Assembly (NCBI GenBank): GCA_017618195.1
Contig: JAFZUW010000005.1
Span: 31,752-95,751 of the forward strand
Direction: 5' to 3'
Length of the DNA: 64,000 nucleotides
DNA from: Lachnospiraceae bacterium
GTDB taxonomy: Bacteria; Bacillota; Clostridia; Lachnospirales; Lachnospiraceae
Below, piece by piece: positions 8,626 to 16,417 of this stretch; the first letter of the stretch is position 1, and every line of letters begins with the position of its first letter. The notes beneath the pieces were generated by a model. The model searched no databases. It was not told the DNA's origin and saw only the letters and a program-made list of their open reading frames with translations. Made by a program: the position numbers and the translations under genes.

Positions 8626-9537
8626 ATGAAGAAGAAAGGTCAGTCGTGGGAAGATTTAAATAAATGCGATAAGGCGCAGAATTCCAACATCAGTCTGGCG
8701 TATATGGGCATGACTTTTGCGATCATGCTGATTGTTGCCGGAATGACTGAGATTATCGGGAAGGATAATAATTCGTCATATGTATGGGGACCGATTCTCC
8801 TGATTCTGTCGCTGATTGCTTTTTGCGTTTCCTGCATCGTTGTTTCGAGTTCGGCGAGAAAAAAGAAGAATCTTCTGTATAAGGAACTCGTCGCAGATGA
8901 GGCGGCGCGGAAAATGTTCGAAGAGTATGAGTTTTATCCGGACATCGGTTTTTCGGAAGCAAGCGTGATTGAAAAGGGAATACTGGATTCGCATGTGAAT
9001 TTTGTAAGCGAGGATCTGCTTAGGGGCAAATGCCGCGGAGTCGCATTTACCAGAGCGGAAGTGCGGTGCGGATTCTTTAAGGGAGAGTTTATCGTTTTCA
9101 AGACGGACGAGGATTATTCCGATAAGATTCGGATCGTGAGCAGGGACCTTACGAATGCGACAGAACGCGGAACGGAAAAGGATGATGAGCATCTTACTAA
9201 GGTGGAAACCGGAGACGCGTCGTTTGATGAAATATTCCGGTGTTTCGGCGAGGATGCGGTTTCCGTCCGTGTGATGCTGTCGAAAGAGACGAAGGAAATG
9301 CTCCTGAAGATCAGGAAGAAACTGGGGTATCCGTTTTCGATTCTGTTCGACGGAAATGAAGTGACGGTGGCAATTGAAACCGGTGAGAATCAAACGGAGA
9401 TGCCCAAACATCTTATGGACGAAAAGACGGAAACGAAAGAAGCTCGGAAAGATTTTGTGCCGATTCAGATGTTTGCGGAATTTGTGATCCGCGACCGCGC
9501 GATCATGCCGGAAATGCCCGTCCGAACAATGCGGTAA
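8626..9537 (+). CDS. DUF3137 family membrane protein (first of a tandem pair)
   Basis: 303 residues. Two membrane helices at about residues 25-45 and 55-78 are followed by a soluble domain with the DUF3137 pattern: EDLLRGKCRGVAFTRAEV then GEFIVFKTDEDYSDKIRIVSRD, and a later SKETKEMLLKIRKKLGYPFSILFDGNEVTVAI. The role of DUF3137 is unknown; many are found in membranes near LemA-type proteins, which is not the case here. ATG 8626 is preferred over GTG 8617 since GGAGG (8613-8617) is 8 nt upstream of it. It is followed after 18 bp by a paralogue, so the pair arose by duplication and is probably co-transcribed. Confidence 0.82.
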   Translation: MKKKGQSWEDLNKCDKAQNSNISLAYMGMTFAIMLIVAGMTEIIGKDNNSSYVWGPILLILSLIAFCVSCIVVSSSARKKKNLLYKELVADEAARKMFEEYEFYPDIGFSEASVIEKGILDSHVNFVSEDLLRGKCRGVAFTRAEVRCGFFKGEFIVFKTDEDYSDKIRIVSRDLTNATERGTEKDDEHLTKVETGDASFDEIFRCFGEDAVSVRVMLSKETKEMLLKIRKKLGYPFSILFDGNEVTVAIETGENQTEMPKHLMDEKTETKEARKDFVPIQMFAEFVIRDRAIMPEMPVRTMR

Positions 9538-9555
9538 CAGAAAGGAGGATACGTT

Positions 9556-10473
9556 ATGACCTGGGAAGAAATCAAACAATATAAGATAAGACTGATGATT
9601 CTGGCGGTAGTTGCGGTACTGTTTATGCTCATCGCCATGTTTTCGCCGTTCGTTATTCTTGCAACACGGACAACTTACATGAATCCGATGCTGTGGATGC
9701 TCGGCGGAATTCTCTGCGCGGGAATCACTTTCTTATTCTTCTACAAGATGTACAAGCGGTACCGCACAGCGTACAAAGACAAGGTTGTCAACCGCGCCGC
9801 GGAGACGCTTTTCGACAGCTTTTCTTATTACTCGGATTACGGATTTACACGCGATGAAATCGCGGCAACCGGAATTATGAGCATGGGCAACCGCTTCCAC
9901 AGCGAAGATATGGTGGAAGGCACGTATAAGGGCGTTCCGTTCCGCCGTGCGGATCTGTATATCGCCCAGCACACTTCGTCCGGAAAGAGCAGCCATACGA
10001 CCGTATATATTCGCGGAACGTGGATCGTGTTCCGGTACAATAAGAACTTTGAAGCAGACCTGCAGGTTTCTTCCAAAGATTTTTCATATGAGAGAAATAA
10101 TGCGAGCCGTCTCTTCGTGAGAAGTTCGGAACGCTGGAATACGATTCAGACCGAGGACATGGAATTCAACAGAATGTTCGACGCGAGATGCCAGAATGAA
10201 GTGGAAGCTTTTTATCTGCTGACGCCCCGCGTAATGCAGATGCTGAAGTTCTTAAGATCCGAGCTCGGTGCGCCGATCATGGTCGGATTTGTCCACAACA
10301 TGCTGCATGTCGCAATTTCATCCGGAAAGAATCACATGGAGCCTCCGCTTTTCGGGGAGATCAACCCCGAGCTAGACGTAATGAAGATTCGTACGGAATT
10401 GAAATCCATCTGCAACATTATCGATGCGCTGTCCATGGACCGTGAGATTTTCCGCGGTGACTCGGAGTGGTAA
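9556..10473 (+). CDS. DUF3137 family membrane protein (second of a tandem pair)
   Basis: 305 residues with the same plan as its neighbour: two membrane helices (about residues 12-35 and 42-62), then the DUF3137 core EDMVEGTYKGVPFRRADLYIAQ, GTWIVFRYNKNFEADLQVSSKD, RVMQMLKFLRSELGAPIMVGFVHNMLHVAI. Sequence identity to the first copy is modest, so the duplication is old. AAAGGAGG stands at 9539-9546. The operon ends with a strong terminator at 10501-10533. Confidence 0.85.
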   Translation: MTWEEIKQYKIRLMILAVVAVLFMLIAMFSPFVILATRTTYMNPMLWMLGGILCAGITFLFFYKMYKRYRTAYKDKVVNRAAETLFDSFSYYSDYGFTRDEIAATGIMSMGNRFHSEDMVEGTYKGVPFRRADLYIAQHTSSGKSSHTTVYIRGTWIVFRYNKNFEADLQVSSKDFSYERNNASRLFVRSSERWNTIQTEDMEFNRMFDARCQNEVEAFYLLTPRVMQMLKFLRSELGAPIMVGFVHNMLHVAISSGKNHMEPPLFGEINPELDVMKIRTELKSICNIIDALSMDREIFRGDSEW

Positions 10474-10500
10474 GCAGAAACAATCAAACAAGATATCAGA

Positions 10501-10533
10501 ACGGAACCGTTCACAAGACGGTTCCGTTTTTTA
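10501..10533 (+). terminator. Rho-independent terminator
   Basis: Perfect stem ACGGAACCGT / ACGGTTCCGT with a TCACAAG loop followed by TTTTTT. It ends the DUF3137 operon. Confidence 0.92.
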
Positions 10534-10673
10534 TGTTTCTGAATGGGAAAATGCAGTAAAATCCACACTTCGCGATGAATATATTGAAAGAATCACTCGA
10601 TTTTACTGGTACCAAAGAAGTAAAAAATGTGCAGAAAAATCAATAATTATTTATCAAAACGGAAGATCATCTG

Positions 10674-10682
10674 TGTTATAAT
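10674..10682 (+). promoter_or_regulatory. Extended -10 promoter element
   Basis: TGTTATAAT (TG-n-TATAAT) at 10674-10682; no convincing -35. The interval 10534-10673 is AT-rich and otherwise shows nothing. The element is 45 bp before the first protease gene. Confidence 0.55.
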
Positions 10683-10727
10683 ATTTGAAACCGGTTCAAT
10701 GGTTTAAAATTTTTAAGGAGGGAAGAT

Positions 10728-11549
10728 ATGTTTTCATTATGGGGAAAACAAAAAGCCGCATTATTGATCGTCTTTTCAATGATTGCAGGGCTGCTCTGTC
10801 ATTATTCGTCTTTGACGGACAGAGATGCAAAAGGCAGCAGAAGCGTAGACCTTTTGCGGAATTGGTACAAAGTGTACCAGACGGAGGGAAATCCGATTGC
10901 TGCGGATGCAGCAGGTCCCGGCGGTGAATACAGCGGGTGTGATTCATTGAATCCCGGCTCCCAGATATGGGTGATAAAGGGAGTAAAAAACCGGAGAATG
11001 GTTGCCTGCCGTGTGAGCATAGGGTACCGGGCATATAAGGTCTTCAACGGAGTTCGCGCCAATGGGTTTGTTACCGTAGGACATGGTGTCAGAGAGGCCA
11101 GAGACAGCTATGTCTATCGCACTTCGGGCGGAAGCGGTATTATCGGCAGGATTGAGGTATGCAAATACTCCAATCAAGCCGACGCGTCTTTTATATCCTT
11201 GTTAAACCAGAATACCGTGACACAGAAAACACCAAACGGAATATCAATCAGCTCAAATGTGTATAAGGTTAAAAACCATGACAGAGTTTGTATGTATGGG
11301 GGAGTGTCCGGGTACATTCCGAATGTAGAAGTATGCGGTTTTGAAGACGCTGAGTATGACGGCATTACGTTGAAGGATACAATCGTAACCGAGCTGATGT
11401 CTGTTAAAGGTGACAGCGGATCGCCGGTATTCTATAAAAGCGGGTCAACTTATCGGCTGGTCGGTATCGTGGTGGCTGATAATGATATATCGACCGCTAT
11501 TGAACCGGAATCCAGGATCAGGTCCGCCATCGGAGCCATTCCGTATTAA
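10728..11549 (+). CDS. Secreted S1 (trypsin-fold) serine protease, copy 1
   Basis: 273 residues. A signal sequence (KAALLIVFSMIAGLL, residues 9-23) is followed by a short pro-like segment (RSVDLLRNWYKVYQTEGN) and a chymotrypsin-fold domain. The triad is His119 (FVTVGHGV), Asp152 (NQADASFI) and Ser230 (VKGDSGSPVF). The region resembles streptogrisin/alpha-lytic protease-like secreted enzymes of Gram-positives. It is exported and probably acts on the surface or outside. GGAGGGAAGAT precedes the ATG. A paralogue lies 95 bp downstream, with triad residues at nearly the same positions, so this is a tandem duplication. Confidence 0.88.
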   Translation: MFSLWGKQKAALLIVFSMIAGLLCHYSSLTDRDAKGSRSVDLLRNWYKVYQTEGNPIAADAAGPGGEYSGCDSLNPGSQIWVIKGVKNRRMVACRVSIGYRAYKVFNGVRANGFVTVGHGVREARDSYVYRTSGGSGIIGRIEVCKYSNQADASFISLLNQNTVTQKTPNGISISSNVYKVKNHDRVCMYGGVSGYIPNVEVCGFEDAEYDGITLKDTIVTELMSVKGDSGSPVFYKSGSTYRLVGIVVADNDISTAIEPESRIRSAIGAIPY

Positions 11550-11644
11550 CCGGAACGGCTGCTGAACAGTCGGTCAGGTTTATGTGTAAGGTTTCCGTTC
11601 TCGGGTAAAACAATCGTCAAGTGTTGAACGAGAAAGGAGTAAAA

Positions 11645-12475
11645 ATGCAAAGAAATAACAAAAAGAGAGTTACCTCTTTAATTCTTACCTTTTCACTGGT
11701 ACTGGGGCTGCTTGGAACATTGACTGCACTTAAGGCAGGAGGAAAGAATTCCGCCGACAGTCTGAATGTTTTGCAGAAATGGTATTCGGAGTATTCCCAA
11801 ACAGGAAATACCGGAGATGATATTAATCCCGATGCGGACGGAATTGTCCGCCAGCAAAGGACATACTATTTAGGAAACACGGTATGGGTAGTTCAAGGAG
11901 TGAAGAACAAGAGACTGGTGTGCGCCCGTGTAAGTATCGGCTACCGTGCCTACAAGGTTTTCCACGGAAACCGCGCAAACGGTTTTGTAACTGTTGCGCA
12001 TGCTGTGAAGGATTCTTCAGACAATTATCTGTACAGGACTTCGGGAAGAACGGACCAAGTGGGTCGAATTGAAGCATGGAGATATGATAGTTACGCGGAT
12101 GTATCATTTATTTCCGTTAACAGTCAGAAAAACACCATATCGACCAAAACTGCCGGCGGTGTGACCATCAGCCCGACGATCAAAACGGTTAAAGCAGGCG
12201 ATAAAGTCTCGACTTGCGGAGGCGTTTCCGGAACCGTCAATAATAAGATCGTTTATGATGCCAGCAAATCCGCAACTGTGGACGGTCTTTATATGACGGA
12301 TCTCATCAGAACCGCATGCATGTCCAAGGCAGGCGACAGCGGTGCTCCGGTATACTACAAGAACGGTTCCAAATATCTGTTGGTCGGCATTATAGTAGGC
12401 GGTGATCTGCGGGATTACACATTTGTCGAGAAAGCAGCAAATCTTAAGAGCAGATTCGGTGTAACGCCTTACTGA
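11645..12475 (+). CDS. Secreted S1 (trypsin-fold) serine protease, copy 2
   Basis: 276 residues, paralogous to the gene before it. Signal sequence at residues 9-30 (VTSLILTFSLVLGLLGTLTAL), then the same DSLNVLQKWYSEYSQTGN pro-like segment. Triad: His119 (FVTVAHAV), Asp152 (YADVSFI), Ser232 (KAGDSGAPVY). The shared block VSIGYRAYKVF.G.RANGFVT is nearly identical in both copies, while substrate-pocket regions and the C-terminus differ, as expected of duplicates drifting to different targets. ATG 11645 is preceded by AAAGGAG; an in-frame TTG at 11621 is not needed. It is followed after 40 bp by a lipoprotein gene, probably in one operon. Confidence 0.88.
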   Translation: MQRNNKKRVTSLILTFSLVLGLLGTLTALKAGGKNSADSLNVLQKWYSEYSQTGNTGDDINPDADGIVRQQRTYYLGNTVWVVQGVKNKRLVCARVSIGYRAYKVFHGNRANGFVTVAHAVKDSSDNYLYRTSGRTDQVGRIEAWRYDSYADVSFISVNSQKNTISTKTAGGVTISPTIKTVKAGDKVSTCGGVSGTVNNKIVYDASKSATVDGLYMTDLIRTACMSKAGDSGAPVYYKNGSKYLLVGIIVGGDLRDYTFVEKAANLKSRFGVTPY

Positions 12476-12515
12476 TCTCACTATAAAACGGAAAAAAACG
12501 GGAATGGGAAACCTT

Positions 12516-13214
12516 ATGCGAAAGAAACTTTTAATATTATTAATTGTATCGGCGGCGCTTGCCGTAACCCTTACGGGATGCGGAAAGAAGGCACTGAAAG
12601 TATCCGGGATTATTTCCGAGATACTGAACAAGGAAGGAATCAAAAAGAGCTCCGTTGTATCGGTCGGAGATTATAAGAAGTTCAAAAGAAACTTTTCGGA
12701 AATTGTATTCCGGGAGGACGAATTTGACCGCTATATTGAAGAAAACTTCGGCAAATACGGAGAATTGTCCGATGAACTTGTAAGCGAAGAATTCGGATTT
12801 GATTCTCTTGAGGAGTTCTATGAAGCAAAGAAGGAAGAGTATCTGAATCATCTGGAAATCGAGCAGATTCTGGAGGCCCGGGATGAAACCATCAATTATC
12901 TGATTTCCATCGCGGAGTTTGAGCTCGATGATGAAGAGGTCGCGAACTATTCAAAGCAATTCGTATACAGCGAACAGAATTATTCGCTCCTATTCGGGTA
13001 CGATTCTTTTGACGAATACCTGAAAGAAGAACGCGGAATGTCGGAAGAAGCGTTCCTGCAGGAATGCATCGAAAACGGGACGCGGGAATTGAAAAAGGTG
13101 CTGATCATCGGCGCGGTTTCTTATAAAGAAAACCTTGAAGAAGGAATCGATACAAGTGATGATATGCGCTTTCAGGATCTCGAGAATAATTTCTATGATT
13201 TCTTTTTTGAGTAG
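12516..13214 (+). CDS. Lipoprotein with SurA/trigger-factor-like helical domain
   Basis: About 232 residues. RKKLLILLIVSAALAVTLTGCGKK is a lipoprotein signal with lipobox LTGC (Cys about residue 21). The rest is highly acidic and helical; the block FDSFDEYLKEERGMSEEAFLQ and following helices, together with VVSVGDYKKFKRNFSEIVF, resemble the C-terminal chaperone arms of trigger factor and SurA, but no PPIase domain is visible. Lying behind two secreted proteases it may help fold them or hold them at the membrane; this is inference. An upstream in-frame ATG at 12504 is possible, since both have weak ribosome sites. It ends at a strong hairpin. Confidence 0.72.
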   Translation: MRKKLLILLIVSAALAVTLTGCGKKALKVSGIISEILNKEGIKKSSVVSVGDYKKFKRNFSEIVFREDEFDRYIEENFGKYGELSDELVSEEFGFDSLEEFYEAKKEEYLNHLEIEQILEARDETINYLISIAEFELDDEEVANYSKQFVYSEQNYSLLFGYDSFDEYLKEERGMSEEAFLQECIENGTRELKKVLIIGAVSYKENLEEGIDTSDDMRFQDLENNFYDFFFE

Positions 13215-13225
13215 CACGGAGGAAA

Positions 13226-13264
13226 GGGGAGCATTTTCCGCGGGAAAATGCTCCCGCGCTTTTT
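13226..13264 (+). terminator. Rho-independent terminator
   Basis: Long perfect stem GGGAGCATTTTCC / GGAAAATGCTCCC with a GCG loop, followed by CGCGCTTTTT. It ends the protease-lipoprotein operon and contains the CATTTTCCG word discussed in the findings. Confidence 0.85.
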
Positions 13265-13363
13265 CTCCCGGAAGAAAAATGTTACGCATCCGGACGCTTG
13301 CGGACACGAAAGATGTCAGTCGGATAAAGTATCCGAGCGTAATATCTTACGCAAAAAATACGG

Positions 13364-13392
13364 TTGACATTCCTAATAAAAGGATTTATAAT
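13364..13392 (+). promoter_or_regulatory. Consensus SigA promoter driving the T-box leader
   Basis: TTGACA (13364-13369), 17-bp spacer, TATAAT (13387-13392): a perfect consensus. Transcription should begin near 13399, at the foot of the T-box Stem I. Confidence 0.95.
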
Positions 13393-13398
13393 GTGCCT

Positions 13399-13680
13399 AA
13401 TTTACAACTTCATATCGTTCAAAGGCTGTGACGAAGACGGTCTCGCGAATGCACTTTCAGAGAGTCGGTGGCTGGTGTGAACCGACATTGCGGAACGAAT
13501 CGACCTATCCCTTCCGAGCTGAAGGTCTGAACTTCGAAAGAAAAGTAGGAACTTCCGTATTTGCCGCGTCAAGGCATAGGATTTGTTGGAATCCGAAGAG
13601 TGGCGTACAGTGTACGCAAGTTGAGTGGTACCGCGGGTGAAAGGCTCGTCTCAAACAATCGTTTGGGACGGGCATTTTTT
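13399..13680 (+). promoter_or_regulatory. T-box leader (tRNA-sensing riboswitch) with terminator
   Basis: Visible landmarks in order: lower Stem I strands CTTCA/TGAAG and AAGG/CCTT, the apical AG-bulge motif CAGAGAG then CGGTGGCTGGTGTGAACCG (13458-13485), a K-turn-like CCGAGC at 13514-13519, an AAGTAGGAAC Stem III area, and the T-box itself AGTGGTACCGCGG at 13624-13636. A 13-bp terminator stem (13644-13656 with 13661-13673) and a T run follow. TGGT in the T-box should pair with a tRNA ending ACCA, so discriminator A; that disfavours Ser, Trp, Gly and Cys. The specifier is not certain: CTATC at 13505-13509, just above the AAGG/CCTT helix, allows ATC (Ile) or TAT (Tyr). When the matching tRNA is uncharged, the acyl-CoA synthetase gene is switched on. 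Confidence 0.93.
13644..13680 (+). terminator. Conditional terminator of the T-box leader
   Basis: GCTCGTCTCAAAC / GTTTGGGACGGGC stem (13 bp with G-U pairs), AATC loop, then ATTTTTT. It competes with the antiterminator containing the T-box at 13624-13636. Confidence 0.92.
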
Positions 13681-13773
13681 ATTGTCCGGGCGCGGACGGA
13701 CCGGAATACCGGACCGGAACCGCAGCCGATCGATTACAGCCTTTCAATAATACACCAAAGGAGTAAAAGATTT

Positions 13774-16041
13774 ATGAGCGACAACATGGACCTGAAATTG
13801 CAGGAAGTTGCATCACGTATCCGCGAGATGCGTGAGATCGCAGGATTCACCGAAGGTGAGATGGCGGAGAAGACCGATGTCAGCACGGAAGAGTACGCAA
13901 TGTACGAAGCCGGAAAAACCGATATGCCGTTCACCTTTATTCACAAGTGCGCGCTCGCATTCGGCGTTGAAATGTCCGCGCTTCTTGAAGGACATACGGC
14001 CAAACTGACGAGTTACACGGTTACGAGAAAAGGACAGGGACAGATCACTTCCGAAGAGGAAGGCATCCTGATCAAGAACCTGGCGGCTAATTTCAAGAAG
14101 AGACTGGCGGAGCCGTATTGGGTACGCTATGAGTATTCGGCAGAGCAGCAGAAGAAGCCGATTCATCTTACGAAGCACAGCGGCCAGGAATTCGATATCG
14201 TCATGAAGGGCTGCTTGAAGGTTCAGGTCGGCGAGCATGTGGAAATCCTTCATGAAGGCGACAGCATCTTCTATAACAGTTCGACGCCTCACGGCATGAT
14301 CGCGATCAACGATCAGGACTGCACGTTTATCGCAGTTGTACTGCCCGGCGAGGACGTTGCCGAGCAGGAAATCGTCGATACGCTTGTGGAAGGCCGTACC
14401 GCGAAGCGCAGCTTCGTCTGCGACAAATTCATCAAAACCGTTGAGGACGAGAAGGGCCGCCTGAAGTCCATCGATTTCGTAAACGAAGAAAAATTCAACT
14501 TCGCATACGATGTGGTTGACGCAATCGCGAAGAAGAATCCCGAGAAGCTTGCGATGGTTCATCTGGACCGCGATAAGAACGAGCGCCGTTTCACGTTCCT
14601 TGACATGAGTAAGAAGAGCGGCCAGTGCGCAAACTACTTTAAGTCCCTCGGCATTGAGCCCGGCGACCGCGTAATGCTCGTATTGAAGCGTCATTACCAG
14701 TTCTGGATATGCATGCTTGCACTGCATAAGCTCGGTGCGATCGCGATTCCCGCAACGTATCAGCTTCAGGAGCATGACTTTGAGTACCGCTTTAAGTCTG
14801 CCGGAGTAAAGGCCATCGTATGTACCGGTGACGGCGATACCGCCAACCAGGTTGACCTTGCGGCACCGCGCTGTGATACTTTGATCCACAAGATCGTAGT
14901 CGGCGCTCCGAGAGAGGGCTGGCGCAATTTCGATGAAGAGTATGTAATGTACAGCTCTCATTTCGACCGCGTCGCGAACAGCCCGTGCGGTTCGGACCGT
15001 TTCATCATGTTCTTCACTTCCGGTACGACCGGATATCCGAAGATTGCATGTCATTCCTATAAATACGCCCTCGGTCATTATGTAACCGCGAAGTACTGGC
15101 ATCAGGTTGATCCCGACGGACTGCACCTGACCATTTCCGATACCGGCTGGGGTAAGGCACTCTGGGGCAAGCTGTACGGCCAGTGGCTGTGCGAAGCACC
15201 CGTATTTGTCTACGACTTTGACCGCTTCCATGCGGAGGACATTCTGCCGCTGTTCGCGCAGTATCATATCACGACGTTCTGCGCACCGCCCACAATGTAC
15301 CGCATGCTTATTAAGGAAGATATCAGCAAATACGACCTCAGCTCGATCGTTCACGCAACGACCGCAGGCGAGGCTCTTAACCCCGAGGTTTACAACGTAT
15401 TCAAGGAGAAGACCGGACTCCGTATCCACGAAGGTTTCGGTCAGACTGAGACAACGCTTGTTATCGGTAACCTGTACGGCGAGAAGCGTAAGCTCGGCTC
15501 CATGGGTAAGCCTACGCCGCAGTATCATGTAGACATCCTCGATCCTGACGGAAAGCCCGTACCGGTCGGCGAAAACGGCGAGATCTGCATCTACACGAAT
15601 GAAAAGACGCCTTGCGGATTGTTCCGCGGCTACTATAACGATCCCGAGCGTACGAAGGAAGCATGGCACGACGGAATCTACCACACCGGCGACGTCGCAT
15701 GGAAGGATGAGGACGGCTTCTACTGGTATGTCGGTCGTATCGATGACGTTATCAAATCGTCCGGCTACCGTATCGGACCGTTCGAAATCGAAAGTGTTAT
15801 CATGGAACTTCCGTACGTTCTCGAGTGCGGTGTCAGCGCAGCTCCCGATCCGATCCGCGGACAGGTTGTTAAGGCAAGCATCGTTCTGACGAAGGGCACC
15901 CAGCCGTCCGAGGAACTCAAGAAAGAGATCCAGGACTACGTAAAGAAGCATACGGCACCTTACAAGTATCCTCGTATCGTAGTCTTCATGGACGAACTTC
16001 CGAAGACCATCAGCGGAAAGATTCAGAGAAACAAGTTGTAA
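13774..16041 (+). CDS. HTH-cupin fused to acyl-CoA synthetase (AMP-forming, ACSM type)
   Basis: 755 residues with three parts. Residues 5-65 form an XRE-like helix-turn-helix (VASRIREMREIAGFTEGEMAEKT... region), about 120-195 a cupin (SGQEFDIVMKGCLKVQVGEH, HEGDSIFYNSSTPHGM), and from about 225 an ANL-superfamily ligase: FFTSGTTGYPK near 414, GFGQTETT, YHTGDVAWKDEDG near 636, SSGYRIGPFEIE, and the adenylation lysine in TISGKIQRN near 748. It should activate a carboxylic acid to acyl-CoA with ATP; the closest flavour is the medium-chain/branched-chain ACSM group. HTH-cupin regulators are usually separate proteins, so the fusion is notable. ATG 13774 has AAAGGAG at 13757-13763. T-box control plus the oxidoreductase operon behind it point to amino acid metabolism. 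Confidence 0.92.
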   Translation: MSDNMDLKLQEVASRIREMREIAGFTEGEMAEKTDVSTEEYAMYEAGKTDMPFTFIHKCALAFGVEMSALLEGHTAKLTSYTVTRKGQGQITSEEEGILIKNLAANFKKRLAEPYWVRYEYSAEQQKKPIHLTKHSGQEFDIVMKGCLKVQVGEHVEILHEGDSIFYNSSTPHGMIAINDQDCTFIAVVLPGEDVAEQEIVDTLVEGRTAKRSFVCDKFIKTVEDEKGRLKSIDFVNEEKFNFAYDVVDAIAKKNPEKLAMVHLDRDKNERRFTFLDMSKKSGQCANYFKSLGIEPGDRVMLVLKRHYQFWICMLALHKLGAIAIPATYQLQEHDFEYRFKSAGVKAIVCTGDGDTANQVDLAAPRCDTLIHKIVVGAPREGWRNFDEEYVMYSSHFDRVANSPCGSDRFIMFFTSGTTGYPKIACHSYKYALGHYVTAKYWHQVDPDGLHLTISDTGWGKALWGKLYGQWLCEAPVFVYDFDRFHAEDILPLFAQYHITTFCAPPTMYRMLIKEDISKYDLSSIVHATTAGEALNPEVYNVFKEKTGLRIHEGFGQTETTLVIGNLYGEKRKLGSMGKPTPQYHVDILDPDGKPVPVGENGEICIYTNEKTPCGLFRGYYNDPERTKEAWHDGIYHTGDVAWKDEDGFYWYVGRIDDVIKSSGYRIGPFEIESVIMELPYVLECGVSAAPDPIRGQVVKASIVLTKGTQPSEELKKEIQDYVKKHTAPYKYPRIVVFMDELPKTISGKIQRNKL

Positions 16042-16055
16042 TTAAAGGTACACTG

Positions 16056-16212
16056 CCAAACCCGCGTTTTGTCACGATTGCCGGGAGCGCGTGAAAGCTT
16101 GCTTTCAACGCCTTCCGCAATCGTGGCAAAACAGGGCGGTGACGACAGTTACCGCCCGCCCATGAGCAAAAATGGGACCGAAGGGGAGCATTTTTGCGAA
16201 TGGCGGGTTTGG
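16056..16212 (+). other. Structured intergenic element, four-way-junction-like RNA
   Basis: Four nested helices fill this space almost without gaps. Closing stem 16056-16065 with 16203-16212 (10 bp, perfect). Arm A 16066-16081 with 16117-16132 (16 bp, one G-U), capped by a GCGTGAAAG/CTTTCAACGC hairpin. Arm B 16134-16143 with 16148-16157 (10 bp, one G-U, GACA loop). Arm C from 16158 to 16204: GCC..AT, a tandem GA/GA mismatch, then GCAAAAATG/CATTTTTGC. G-U pairs and tandem G-A mismatches suggest it works as RNA rather than DNA. It lies after the synthetase stop and before the promoter at 16369, so it would be in the 3' part of that transcript or a separate RNA. I do not recognise a known family. 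Confidence 0.6.
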
Positions 16213-16268
16213 AAGACCTAAAAGAAACAAATGTTGATACTATAGAGGACCTGTTCCGGCGGCGCGCC

Positions 16269-16317
16269 CGGGAGCAGGCACAGAGGGGCTTTCCCGCCCC
16301 GGTTGTGCCTGCTCCCG
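16269..16317 (+). other. Second long GC-rich hairpin in the same spacer
   Basis: A perfect 14-bp stem (16269-16282 with 16304-16317) holds an inner GGGGC/GCCCC hairpin with a TTTCCC loop. No T run follows, so it is not a standard intrinsic terminator. Together with the element at 16056-16212 it fills most of the 376-bp spacer 16042-16417. A 69-codon frame crossing this area (16194-16403) has no ribosome site and is set aside. Confidence 0.6.
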
Positions 16318-16368
16318 AGGCAGCCGTTGTCAGCTTGCTTCCGTATGGCTGTTCAGAGACACTTTCTC

Positions 16369-16397
16369 TTGCATTTTCCGGTAGTAAGGGTTATATT
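16369..16397 (+). promoter_or_regulatory. Promoter of the ATPase / oxidoreductase operon
   Basis: TTGCAT (16369-16374), 17-bp spacer, TATATT (16392-16397), 21 bp before the ATPase start. The -35 runs into CATTTTCCG (16372-16380). It means the oxidoreductase genes can be expressed independently of T-box read-through. Confidence 0.7.
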
Positions 16398-16417
16398 TAT
16401 TAGAATAGGGTGATACG

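Noticed and set aside
13499-13506. Reading the T-box specifier as TCG (Ser)
   Set aside because: The T-box TGGT demands a tRNA with discriminator A, but bacterial tRNA-Ser carries G; the codon also sits outside the likely specifier loop.
13813-15951. 712-codon minus-strand frame opposite the acyl-CoA synthetase
   Set aside because: It is the shadow of a well-supported gene with strong codon bias; the translation shows no recognisable domain and there is no ribosome site.
16194-16403. 69-codon frame in the synthetase-ATPase spacer
   Set aside because: Starts within the structured element without a ribosome site and runs through a perfect hairpin; composition is dictated by the inverted repeats.
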